Origin: Zhengitettix transpicula | Taxonomy: Eukaryota; Arthropoda; Insecta; Orthoptera; Tetrigidae | Direction: 5' to 3' | Length of the DNA stretch: 64,000 nt | NCBI GenBank assembly: GCA_037074705.1 | Contig: CM073590.1 | Span: 179,691,246 to 179,755,245, forward strand | In this document: positions 47,901 to 56,767 of the stretch, in pieces | Numbering within the stretch: position 1 is the first letter of the stretch | How the letters are laid out: the number at the start of each line of letters is the position of its first letter | Translations under genes and position numbers: made by a program | Notes under the pieces: model-generated | What the model was told of the DNA's origin: nothing | Databases searched by the model: none | Seen by the model: only the letters and a program-made list of their open reading frames with translations

Positions 47901-50697
47901 GTGTATGTTGACATTACTCATAGGTAAATTACCATGTACTCATATGTTTTGGAATTATTTGACTATTAAGAAATATAATTACAAGTCTAGGCATATTTAT
48001 TTTCTCATAAACATATACAAATGCAAGCCTTACTTGTGTCCATGCAAGTCTTGTAAAACTGTTTTGCTGCTCCGACACAAACTGGATCATCTGTATCCTC
48101 AGGTGATTCCAAAATACCTGTTTAATTAATGAGTGAATATTTATTCAAAATGATTAAGATTGAATAAAAAGATTCTGTACATTCAGCTCTCTGCTGTAAT
48201 TTTATAAATATTACACATCATATTAAATTGTTGTGTTCCAAAATTTTTAAAAATATGAAGTCATTCATTATCATTACATTGAAAATTCATCAATGACTGA
48301 CCTTCAGCTACAGAAAAAGTTTAAAATAACAGTAAATACATATGCCGGCAATGTGTAATGTTGAAAACGGTGAAGAAAAGTACAGTCTGCAAAACAATAT
48401 GAATGGAGAAGGTTGGTCTGAGTCTCTGATACAGGTGGATTGGAAAAAGGTTTTGTATATGGCAGTCAGACAGTGAGGCCTGCTTGTTAGGATTGCTTAA
48501 AAAACATGTTAATAAGTCTGCAAGAAAGAGTTGACGAATGAAAAGACAGTTATTAATATTATTGGCATTAGAAATGGAAGGAGAAAAGTGTAAATTGTAG
48601 GGAAAGTTGTACTGGTTGTTGTTGAACTGATATCATTGGCAGTATTTATAGTCTGATTGTCACCCCTCAAATCCTATATTAGTTATTACTCATATAAAAA
48701 GAAATTTACCATCATTATTTTCTTTCCCAAATATTCAGGGACTAAGAAAGTAACCTTCCTGTTTCTGATAATGTGAAATGAAAATGAACCTATTATATAC
48801 TGTAATTTTAAATTACATTATAACTGACAAAGCCTATTTCTATAAAAATGATCAAGGCATTATAATATAAATTAAATTATCTCCATCAATATTCCTATAT
48901 CTTAATATATCTGAATGAGTATTATTTTATTGTTGGCATTGTTCTATTTAGGTCAATGATATTTAAACAAAGAAAACTTTTACTATAAACACTCTACATT
49001 TCTGTAAGAAACAGAGGATTAATACTTTGAGCTACAGAAATATTTAATTAAATTTGACATATTTAATGTAAAATTTTTAATTAGTTCCACTACAGAAATT
49101 GATGATATACCTCAAGTACAAACCTTTTAGTTGGAGGTCGAGTTTTTCAGTAACAACATCAAATTGATTCATATGTGATTCAGTTGGTGGTACTGGATGT
49201 TTATTAACCCAGCCTCCACATGCAAACTCATAAAAATCTTCACATGGATTAGCTTTTAAATTTATTGTATCCAGCAGCATGTTAGCTGAGTTAGAAAAAA
49301 AATAGAGAGCAATGAATACTAGTTTATAAATGCTTCAAGAATTACTTAAACAAATTAATTCATGAAAAATGAAAAAATGATTCCTCCATTTTGTAGGGTT
49401 AATAACCAGTATAAGAAAATGAATATAAAATTTACAATAATATAATGGCATAATTGTCAAAAGTACGTAAAAAATAGGGATTATATTTTTAGTTTTGTGT
49501 TTCCAGTTTGAGTTTTTCGAGGAAAACGAAGAAAATTTCTGTACACATTAAATAAAAACATTTAACATTTGTAGTTACTAACATAACTAAATCTTAAATA
49601 ATTTAATATGCATATTCAATCACAAAATTCAGAGCTATTTATAGTAAAAAAAATAATTGTTTGTGTTCTGAAGCATAATTATACCTTATGAACATAATCA
49701 GAAATGAAATAGTAAAATAACAATGATAAATTAAATTAAAAATGCTTTTCTTAAATTTAAACATTTTATAACATTATAATTAAGCATATTTGTTAAAAAT
49801 TCCATTTAAATTTACAGATTTATATTCCTTTACATTTCATTTGAAAATGTTGTTACACCTTGTGACAATATAATGTAATGTGGTTTAAAATCATGCAGAG
49901 ACTTTGTAATCATAAAAATATTTGGTAATTGTTTATAAATAATAAGCTTTTACAGTCATGCATTCAAATGAGTAAGCATGGAATGATAAATTGACATGCT
50001 ATTATATAATTAACCACAGAGTATGAATATGCAAATCCTGTAAACCCTATCTATAATTTTAATTCACATGTGCCGACTTATTATTTTTTAATTACACATA
50101 TGTTATGATATTAAAAATAAATTCTTATTTCTTGAAATTGCACGTTTTTCTTTGTATTTACTCAGAGGTAGGATTGTATTGGTGACATGTCTTTTTTTTC
50201 TGATCAACATTATATTACAGGAAACTAACATAATTAGGAGAATTTCCAAGGAATGGTAAAATTGGCAATGAAATGTTTACAGAATCAGTTTTATCATTAT
50301 CTCTCAAATTTGTTGCATTCAAAAATTTCTAAATGAAAAAGAATTGCAGACAAATACACTAAGCTACAGAATGGAAATGAGAATCACAATTGTTAATATT
50401 TAGGAATTAGTACAGCATAAAATAATTAAATGGTTAACAAACCAGCTTGTTTACATTCTGTTGTCATACATTCTTCTTCAAAACTCTTAATATCATTGAA
50501 CCAAGGAAGATAATCTGTAAAATTTAAATTTAATAAATTTCCTGTAATATAAATTGTCTATAAATGAACAAATTTTATGACAAACTGTCTTACCCTGACT
50601 TGATCTAAAAACTGATCGAGCTTCAATGAATGATCCAAAAAAAGTGAGAATCAATGACATATACCACAATTTTTGTATTTTCACAGAAGGCACACAG
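27306..50697 (-). CDS. Neprilysin-like M13 zinc metallopeptidase, essentially complete
   Basis: Eighteen minus-strand coding exons: 50594-50697, 50443-50514, 49124-49285, 48034-48117, 43483-43688, 40409-40606, 37181-37294, 36942-37083, 35542-35659, 33862-33958, 31550-31726, 31067-31167, 30894-30952, 30771-30822, 30623-30702, 30398-30546, 27584-27748, 27306-27482 (TAA at 27306-27308). Phases agree throughout. From the first in-frame ATG (50658-50660) the product is about 739 residues; human neprilysin has 750. Visible motifs: [14 protein letters not shown] near the N-terminus, substrate-binding NAYYNP (522-527), zinc site HEITH (567-571), GENIADNGG with the third ligand Glu635, catalytic-site His701 and Arg707 in [12 protein letters not shown], and C-terminal CQIW like the family CxxW end. 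Cysteine-rich M13_N and peptidase domains indicate an extracellular or membrane-bound enzyme that cleaves small peptides. The N-terminus is a short hydrophobic stretch, so it is either a signal peptide or the end of a signal anchor begun in an unseen exon. The paralogue (Nep2/Nep4-like or other) cannot be fixed. Confidence 0.95.
28230..28490 (-). mobile_element. Old copy of the poly(A)-type retroposon in the last peptidase intron
   Basis: GGATTTGCTGTGGGGATGCA, CTCTTACTGTATGCCAAGGT and GAGGTGCCTTGG match 10.15-10.32 kb with many substitutions. The 5' end (TACAGGCTTCCTTGTTGGTT) is also kept. It corresponds to the 5' half of the element only. Confidence 0.7.
29400..29665 (-). mobile_element. tRNA-derived SINE (family 2)
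   Basis: The minus strand begins with a tRNA-like head: GGCCGTGGTATAGTAGTCAG (A-box type) and AGGTCCCAGGTTCAAATCC (B box GGTTCAAATCC), 29586-29658, followed by an unrelated AT-rich body toward 29400. The cloverleaf is imperfect, so it is a SINE promoter rather than a functional tRNA gene. Confidence 0.65.
29893..29940. repeat. (TA)n microsatellite
   Basis: About 24 TA units directly left of the SINE palindrome; a shorter TA tract also bounds it on the right (30348-30361). Confidence 0.95.
29967..30349. mobile_element. Head-to-head palindrome of a tRNA-derived SINE (family 1)
   Basis: Left arm 29967-30152 and right arm 30164-30349 are each 186 nt and, by my alignment, reverse complements with a single mismatch. 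The 11-nt loop GAGATGGTTAA (30153-30163) is the D-loop of the tRNA-like head. The right arm reads GGCGTCTGTGTACTAAGCAG, then GTGGGTTCAAGTCCCGCCTG (B box GGTTCAAGTCC), then the SINE body to the TA tract. It lies in the intron after exon 30398-30546 of the peptidase gene. Relatives: 55.09-55.31 and 61.90-62.22 kb. Confidence 0.9.
32690..33250 (+). mobile_element. Composite ~0.5 kb repeat, plus copies
   Basis: Contains the middle block (CCTTGAGAGAGAGGG near 32792, GGCTTTGTTAGATGTCAATT) and two 3' ends: TGTTGATTTCAGGTAAGT near 32974 and CTGTTAATTTTAGGTAAGT near 33165, the latter followed by TTTCCTATCCAAATGTGTTA. The order is the same as at 61.3-61.83 and 62.6-63.06 kb. Confidence 0.7.
33283..33410 (-). 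mobile_element. Composite repeat 3' end, minus copy (sense to the peptidase gene)
   Basis: Starts CACATTTGGATAGGAAAGAG and contains ACTTACCTGAAATCAACAGT (33311-33330), i.e. a minus-strand TTTCAG/GTAAGT junction. It follows the plus copy after about 30 bp, making an inverted pair. Confidence 0.75.
34315..34958. mobile_element. hAT MITE copy 2
   Basis: Termini CAATGGCGGCTC (34315-34326) and GAGCTGCCACTG (34947-34958) are each one base off the 18.97 kb element, and the interior matches it. The flanking octamers (AAAACAAA and AAAATGCA) agree only partly. A second decayed right end (CACAAGCTTCCACTG near 34980) follows in tandem. Confidence 0.7.
35060..35182 (-). mobile_element. tRNA-derived SINE fragment (family 3)
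   Basis: The minus strand reads GGGTAGCTCAGATGGTACAG (A box) and GGTCCTGGGTTCGATTTCC (B box) within 35115-35175, then an AT-rich tail. The anticodon arm does not fold well, so this is not a functional tRNA. Confidence 0.6.
35965..36170 (-). pseudogene. LINE reverse-transcriptase C-terminal fragment
   Basis: The minus frame reads [20 protein letters not shown] then [20 protein letters not shown] and [13 protein letters not shown]. The pattern NxLPxxIKxL..xFKxxLKxFLxxxxxYxxxEFL is the usual tail of insect non-LTR reverse transcriptases. No polymerase domain is attached. It sits in the intron 35660-36941. Confidence 0.55.
37430..38160 (+). mobile_element. Composite repeat variants (CACTTTCAGGTAAGCC type)
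   Basis: Two plus-oriented, more diverged copies: 37430-37640 (GCCTCAGTTTCAGGTAAGCC near 37585) and 38010-38160 (ACTCCTTCCTGAATAAAGAG, CTTCACTTTCAGGTAAGCCA near 38112). The same subtype recurs at 55.45-55.67 kb. Confidence 0.6.
38236..38530. mobile_element. Composite repeat inverted pair
   Basis: Plus copy 38236-38400 with GTTGATTTCAGGTAAGTTGA (CAGGTAAGT at 38345-38353) and CCTATCCAAATGTGTTATTT. Then a minus 3' end at 38459-38525 with TTTGGATAGAAAAGAGGG and ACTTACCTTAAATCAACAG. A TA tract (38207-38220) precedes it. Confidence 0.7.
39720..40110. mobile_element. Composite repeat 5' blocks in inverted arrangement
   Basis: Plus block 39735-39790 (AAGATGCTGAACTCCATTTC, ACATCTTACAGTCCACAG) and minus block 39999-40080 (GGATGTTGAGTCCAGGGC, CTGTAAGATGTGCTGGAAGG, GGAGTTCAACATC) are reverse complements. 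The same blocks occur at 61.14-61.35 and 62.61-62.69 kb. Confidence 0.6.
41480..42475 (+). pseudogene. Degraded gag of an LTR retrotransposon
   Basis: A GC-richer island in the peptidase intron 40607-43482. From about 42127 a single + frame reads [20 protein letters not shown], then after a stop [18 protein letters not shown] and later [20 protein letters not shown] and [15 protein letters not shown], broken by at least three stop codons. This is the capsid-type gag layout of insect gypsy-like elements (..LxxRWxxM.., ..ETxxxYFxxKVxLC.., ..xVxIGLWS..). Polymerase, protease and LTRs were not found. It is a dead insertion, antisense to the host gene. Confidence 0.65.
43090..43335 (-). mobile_element. 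tRNA-derived SINE (family 4)
   Basis: The minus strand reads GGAGTTGGCTCAGTGGATAG (A box) and ATCTGTGTTTGATTCCAAG (B box) within 43178-43250, then a body reaching about 43090 that includes AAGGCGGAGCTTCAATAAAA. It ends about 0.15 kb upstream of the acceptor-to-donor span of exon 43483-43688. Confidence 0.55.
44085..44940. mobile_element. Possible nonautonomous TIR element
   Basis: GC-rich ends look inverted: GACGCGCAAGAAGTCACCAT near 44147 with GTCCCTGGCGTCT, against the reverse complement of the right end near 44870-44930 (TTGTTGCGCGTCTTCCCAAT, CCATGTCCCGCGTCTGTTG). Outer tips (CTAGGCAGTTA and GGACTAGGCATTA) agree poorly, so the borders are uncertain. Confidence 0.35.
45449..45477 (-). repeat. 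Solitary monomer of the 29-bp minisatellite
   Basis: AAAATACTCCCAGTACCTTA followed by AGGGAGT is the reverse complement of the consensus of the 14.85-15.49 kb array, 30 kb away and in the opposite orientation. Confidence 0.7.
45580..47520. repeat. Degenerate satellite-like tandem array (~270-420 bp units)
   Basis: The block CCATAACC..GGATTTGACTCCAATCTCGG recurs near 45980, 46330, 46700, 47120 and 47390. Each is followed by GCGTTATTTTT, a C-rich run (TAACGCCCCTCCACCC; pure C runs at 47178-47192 and 47445-47458), GGTGCT, GTTGAAATTATACACTAAA, CATCGACCCCGAAAACTAAA and AAAACGGCCGTTTTAGTATG. A shorter duplication of the last part lies at 46115-46265. The spacing is irregular, so this is either an old satellite or tandem debris of one element. 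Confidence 0.65.
50594..50697 (-). CDS. First recognised exon of the M13 peptidase: signal sequence or end of signal anchor
   Basis: On the minus strand a plausible acceptor (TTATAG at 50698-50703) precedes an open frame reading [20 protein letters not shown] and then [14 protein letters not shown], ending at a strong donor (G then GTAAGA at 50588-50593). The hydrophobic core [15 protein letters not shown] could be a cleaved signal peptide starting at the Met encoded at 50658-50660. Alternatively, if the acceptor is used, it is the membrane segment of a type II protein whose cytoplasmic part is in an upstream exon. The frame stays open upstream to an in-frame TAA without any further ATG, so an unspliced longer start is excluded. 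No candidate upstream exon was seen between 50.7 and 56.7 kb. Confidence 0.6.
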
Positions 50698-53600
50698 CTA
50701 TAAGATAAATAAAAACATTCTTTAGAAGTAGACTTGAATACCTTTATATAATAAATTATATTATTACTTGAGCTTTCTTACTTTAATTTTAAAAGTTACT
50801 TCTTACTTTATAACCATTAATAGTACAAAAACACATATCTAGATTGACAAGTTTTCTTGGGACCAACCATATATACAAAGAGGTTGAAAATAATATCTTT
50901 AGTTATCACAGAGAAAATATAATTCCAAAGCCCTTTTTCATCCATTAATAACTTTCATTGACTGATTATTTTCCTGCAAACTGTTAAGATAAGAAGAAGA
51001 AGTAAATACATTTTTATGAAAACATCCTTTTGTGTCAATGTTAAATTTTTTCTGTGCACTGATGAGTTTGTTTAATATACCTTTATGTACTTTAGAAATA
51101 ATTTAATAACAGCAACAATAAACTTGGAAATTCAATCTAATAAAGCTATGTATAAGTATATGAAAATTAACAAGTGAGCTTTTCTTTAATTCAAAATCCC
51201 GTCAGATAATCCATGCAGACTAGATTACAGAAATGTTACTAAGAACACTCATTCAGTTGTTTTATTAATACAGTAAATATTAGATTATTTTATACAAGTA
51301 CTATGAACTGTTTCACAGTCTTAAATGATATCATCATTAAAGTTTTCAACAATAGCTTTGAAGAAAAATAGCTCTGTATAAAATTTATTCATAGATCTAG
51401 TATTAACTAACACATTGCCCTGACATTTTTTGTTGATAACACACTTCTTAATGATTTTATTTTAGATATTACTTCCAACTGTTTGCTTTTTTTTATTAAA
51501 GTATTTAATTTCATTTGTACATGTCATGATCACAATTTTTGTATATATGAAATACATGAAGCAATCCTCTCAAAATTCTCTTTGTATTATTTATTGAATA
51601 CTGATTTCATTCAAAACAAGGATGAATGCAAAATTACTGATTAATATCAAACACAAAGATTCAGACTCGATAAACAAAGTAGAATGAATTTTGCTATTTT
51701 GGGGAGCAGGAATATTGATTGTCTATAAAGCAAAGAAGATGTGAAAAGTAGAATAACACTAGCTAAAAGAGAATTTCTCAGTAGTCCTTAACATTAAAAC
51801 TAGAATGTGGGTAAAGTTTCTGAAAATATGTGTGTAGAGTACAGTATAATATTTTTAAGTCTGAAAGGAGTAAACTGAAAGCTTTTGAAAATGAGGTTCT
51901 ACAGAAGAATGTTGAAGCTCAAATAAGGAACAAGAAAGTTTCAAAAGAGCTAAAAAAAAAGAGCGTTATTAATCAGGCAAATACTGATAGAAGCTTGTTT
52001 AGTTAACTAAAAGTACAATGGGGAGTAAAAATAAAGATAAAGGCCATTTCCCTTTGATTATTGGGTAGGTAGTGGAAATTAGAAGCCAGTCACTCAAATT
52101 GGCTCTGACACCACACCAAAGTCAATGTCTAGACTAGGGGCAGGCATGTTTTCAAAAAGTAGGCAATAAATGATGTGCCATTGCATACATTCTAACATTG
52201 TCCTTAAGGTTACTTTTGAAAACTCAATTATCTAGATAATGCTACATGCAATTGTAATACCTTAAGGCATGTGGAAAAAAATAAATTTTGGCATCAGGAA
52301 ATTTGGAAATAATAACTTTAACAAATTTATTGTGTATCATTAATGTATATAGTTCTAATGATTATATTAGAGCAATTAAATATGTATTCAACATTTATTC
52401 AGTGTTTCATATAATTTGATTCAAAAAATTCCTGCCCCATTAGTTTACACATACATGTTTAATTTGTGTGCAGAATGTCACTTCCTATTACATATTTTTT
52501 TCAAGCAACATTGACACTTTTAAGTGTGTTTAATTCAGAGAAGAACATAATTTTAAATGTTTTGAAAAGTTATATTTCTAATTAGCAATGTAATATTACC
52601 AGAAATTTATCAAAATAATTACACAAAATTTAAGAACAAATGCATTTTTATTTTATTTTGTAGCTGACAAGAATTTTCTTTAATAGCATACAAGTTATGG
52701 GAAACTTAAGAACTCTATTTTCATATAGATACCAAAATATGAATAAATATCACAGCTATTGTGTAGCCTCTTCAGTGCATTTGTTTGCAATCATATGTAG
52801 CAAAATAACTTTTGACATTAGTCAGGGTGATATACATGACTGACAATATTAAAGTTATGAGTAAATGTTACCAAATGCTGGCCATGGTGTCATCTGTGGA
52901 ACAGGAAGTATTATCTGTCCTGGCTTAGCTTATATTTATATCTATCTATCAGCATGCCTAATTTTTTTCTGAGAGAAAAAAAATACAAACAATATGTTCA
53001 ACACAATAGTGTATCAAACTGAAAGATTGTTTTTGACATTATTACTAGCTCCATTATAATATGTAAATATTGTCATCAGTCTTAGCCATTGTAAGAAAGC
53101 TTGATATATTAAAACTTCAATCAAATAAACAAATCTTTCCTATAAATCTGTTGTAAATATTATAATCAAATAGTTTATAATATTAACTGTAAATATCATA
53201 ATAGTAAAAATAAATATTTTTCTCATTCATTTATTTAAAACTTATTTCAGGTTGTAAATATTATAGAGAAAGTAATAATTAGTAAAAACAGGGAGAATAA
53301 ATATCAGTAAACATTCAATAAAGTAATATAATTAAGATGTCAAATAACTTTCAAGACTAAAACAAAAAGGCTGGAAACAAACCAACTGACTAAAATGATT
53401 AAATATAATTTAAAATAACTTTTTTATATAAATATTTCATTTAGTAACATATTAGTGAGATATATTCATAAAAAAAAACTGCCTAAAGTGTAATACAACA
53501 GCTTATAATGTTCATAGGTTAAGAGTTAATCATTTTATTTTCAAAGAATAATATGACAATTCCGTTATAAGTGTCAAAGTTAAGTGATTTTAATGTATAA

Positions 53601-53970
53601 ATGTAACAGAAAACTTTATAAACCCATTTTTAATTATTTAGAAATATATTAATTTGGTATTCAATAAATAAAGGAAATTTAGGTATTGAGCATATAGTGC
53701 TACATGTCTCAACTACATAATAATAGACAGGAAGCTGAATATCTAAGCCTAAAAATATTTTCTGATAGGACCATGCCATCCGCATCCAGATAAGACCTTT
53801 GGTTTAACAGAAGATTCAACCGTACCTAAATTTAAATGAAACTTATTCTGTTAACCAGTTAATAATGATAAAATGGCAAGATACAGACAAAATTTTAGGT
53901 ACAATGAATACACTTCTTCTACTGTCATCATGTATCTAAATTTATTAAGAAAAATAATTACTTATATACA
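50698..53970. other. AT-rich intergenic DNA upstream of the M13 peptidase
   Basis: Should contain the peptidase promoter and any 5' noncoding exon, but I see no convincing TATA box, initiator or exon. No strong repeat was recognised. Confidence 0.4.
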
Positions 53971-53979
53971 TATATATGA

Positions 53980-54605
53980 ATTCTTGTCCAGCCAGCACAC
54001 AGTTCAGACCTGCTTTTCTGACAAAGGAGGTTCAGGCCCTCATAAATTTGAAATATTATTACTATTCAGCCTGACTGAATCAACTATTAGTTTAGGGTAA
54101 GTCAAATTTGCTGACTCTCCTTTCTATCCAAATGTATTATTTAATTTGACCTCATCACATTTTCCACTGAACTGCCTGAACCATAGAAAAGAGATACAGT
54201 GAAGTAAACTTACCTGAAATCAGTAGTTGGTCCAGTTGGACAGAATACACATTTTCAAGGACGTGAGCCTCCTTCGTCAGGAAGGAAGATCCGAACTGTT
54301 CAGGCAGTGCCTGGCCAGCACACAGTTCAGACCTTCTTTCCTGACAAAGGGCCCTAAAAAATTTGTAGTATTCACTCACCGCTGCCAGACTAGACCAACT
54401 ATTGACTTCAGGTAGGTTGGCATCGGTCTCTTTCCTATACATTTTTTTTAATTATCACCGTTTCCTTATAATTAAATAAATATATTTGAAAGAGAGATAG
54501 CGAAGTTGACTTTCCTGAAATCAACCATTGTTCCAGTCGGGCTGAGAAGTAAAAATAATTCAAATTTTCTTCATCAGGAAAGGTCTGAAGTGTGTGCCAG
54601 ATATA
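53980..54605. mobile_element. Cluster of four composite-repeat 3' ends in alternating orientation
   Basis: Plus 53985-54155 (CCAGCCAGCACACAGTTCAG, TTTAGGGTAAGTC), minus 54180-54300 (ACTTACCTGAAATCAGTAGT), plus 54300-54445 (CCTGGCCAGCACACAGTTCA, GACTTCAGGTAGGTTGG), minus 54488-54600 (GACTTTCCTGAAATCAACC). Neighbouring copies are inverted to each other. Confidence 0.7.
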
Positions 54606-54889
54606 GTGTCACCTCTTAATGAACTAATTTTTTGAAGTAACATTAACACAAGCTGAATAGCAAAAATTGTATAATGCTATCTTTACACTGCAACAGGATA
54701 AGGAGTAGTTATGTTAAATAGGCATAACCAAAATGAAAAAGATTACTCTATCCATTTTTAACTATAATTTGTGATAGTAACATAATATTTGAATCATTAC
54801 AGGAAACTGTTAAATATAATTTAAAAAATAAATTAACAACTACACACTGATACATCAAATAGACTGGCAAACTTTTTATTGTTCAGATA

Positions 54890-55035
54890 TGTTACTATCC
54901 AAATGTGTTTATACATAACAAATTTGGATAGGAAAGACAGACAACAAAGTCGACATACCCCAACAACAGTTGGTCCAGGCGGGCTGAGGAGTGAAAATAT
55001 TTCAAATTTTGTAGGGTCTGGGCACAAATTTACAT
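54890..55035 (-). mobile_element. Composite repeat 3' end, minus copy
   Basis: AAATTTGGATAGGAAAGACA at 54918 and CAACAGTTGGTCCAGGCGGG near 54964. The splice-like motif is mutated (GACATACCCCAACAAC). Confidence 0.65.
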
Positions 55036-55089
55036 TTTCCTTAAGTGTTATATGTATGTGTGTGTATTAAGAATTTTAATTATTAGTGA

Positions 55090-55312
55090 TGAAGTCACAC
55101 TTGATAACTGGATAGTGAGGAAAGAAAGAAATAAAGGAGAAAGGTTGGAATTATGCTCTGAAGAAATCAATTGCTTTAAGCATAGTAATACACTCAAATG
55201 AAGCACATGTTCAAGAGACAGATAGGATGTAGAAGGAAAGACTGAAAATATTCGGCAAGGCTGAGAATCGAACTTAGGAACTTTTGATTTGTACACAAAT
55301 ACTTATTAGGTG
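55090..55312 (-). mobile_element. tRNA-derived SINE (family 1), diverged copy
   Basis: GAAGTCACACTTGATAACTG and GGATAGTGAGGAAAG form the tail end; GAAGGAAAGACTGAAAATAT and the decayed B-box side GAATCGAACTTAGG follow. It matches the arms of the 30.1 kb palindrome, one orientation only. Confidence 0.65.
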
Positions 55313-55367
55313 TAGAGGGTGGAATGGATAGAGCAGAGGAAGTGAAGAGTTTGGTGCATCCATTGAG

Positions 55368-55370
<3 letters not shown>

Positions 55371-55410
<40 letters not shown>
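55371..55410. repeat. (TA)n microsatellite
   Basis: Twenty TA units between a SINE copy and a composite-repeat copy. Confidence 0.95.
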
Positions 55411-55411
<1 letters not shown>

Positions 55412-55439
55412 CTAGTTAGCGGATGACTTATCTTCAATA

Positions 55440-55672
55440 ATCAAAAGTAGGCGTTGCTAGGCTGGTAATAAATAACATGCCTAATTTCCAAGAGCCTAAG
55501 ATTCCTTCCTCAAGACAGTTGCACAGAATGGAGTAACACTCCTTCCTGAAGAAAGAGGCTGGCCTCCAAAAATTTGAAGAACTACCTTCAGTTTCCTTTC
55601 ACTACACTGTACTTCACTTTCAGGTAAGCCACAAGCTCTATCTTATTCCTTTCCATACCAATATCGAAATTA
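55440..55672 (+). mobile_element. Composite repeat variant (CTTTCAGGTAAGCC type)
   Basis: ACACTCCTTCCTGAAGAAAG, CTCCAAAAATTTGAAGAA and CACTTTCAGGTAAGCCACAA match the 38.0 kb variant closely. Confidence 0.65.
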
Positions 55673-56767
55673 TATATATATGTATATGTAAAATTGCATT
55701 TAATTAACAGCATTGGAATAAATTAAGTGTTTTATTATCCTCATTCTTCACGTGTTTTTCTTTTCTGGTGGATACTCATCCAGAAGTTTTACAATGTGCA
55801 GTACAAACTTAATCATTGACAAATATGTAAATAATGTTTGGTGGTGATTGTGAATAAACTGTTAACGCAATTATTCCAGGTTATCAACAAATGAAGTAGG
55901 AAATTAATTTTCTTTATTCATAGTAGGTTTTCTAAATATTTCATGTAGCAGATACTGCACTGGTATATCTTTGTTATACTGTATCTTGTTTAACACACTA
56001 TCATTGATAATGGAATATTTTTTAAAACAACATCAGTTAGGCTTTTGAGTTCGTCACAGGGTTTGTGCGGTACCATTCTTGCAGCTCTGTTTTTGAATCA
56101 CCTGACAAAAGCAACAAGTATTGAAGAACATAGTGTGGTATTTAATTTAGCACTTATTTTTGTCTGTTATTCAGATAATTATTTACTTAATGATAATGGA
56201 GTCAAAATAAACAATCAAAACACTATGTAAACAAGTTTATTTATCTTATAACAAAAGAGTATAAGTATTGCTTTGAGACTATCAATCTCTTCATCATTAA
56301 GGGAAGTGATAAAATCATTTAAATTTTATACAATGGTAAATGAAATTTAAAAGAATGCAATGTTACTCAGAATGAACATTGATCATTAGTATTATTATAT
56401 ATGAAATTAATGGAAAACTATACACTTCAATAAACTGCTTAAATGTCTTAAATAAGTGGTAAGACAAGTCCTACAAAATCTTATCACAACTTTTATTTTT
56501 ACACTGCAACAGACTGAGGAGCAGTTATGTTAAAGAGGTATAACCAGAACAATAAAGATTACTCAGTTCACTTTTAACTATAATTTGTGATAGTAATGTA
56601 CTATTTGAATCATTACAGGAAACTGTTAAATAAAAAAAATAAGTTAACAACTACACACTGATGCATCACAATAGACTGGCAAACTCTTCTTATTGTTCAA
56701 AGACAGATTTTAATGAAAATAGCAAACTTCACTGACTCAAAGTTTCACTTTGCCATATTTCACTAAT
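55673..56767. other. Intergenic DNA downstream of DDX42
   Basis: Includes the DDX42 3' untranslated region; no exact AATAAA was found close to the stop on the minus strand. A ~200-bp block at 56.46-56.70 kb repeats 54.63-54.88 kb (CTACACACTGATGCATCACA versus CTACACACTGATACATCAAA), showing a local duplication. Confidence 0.45.
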
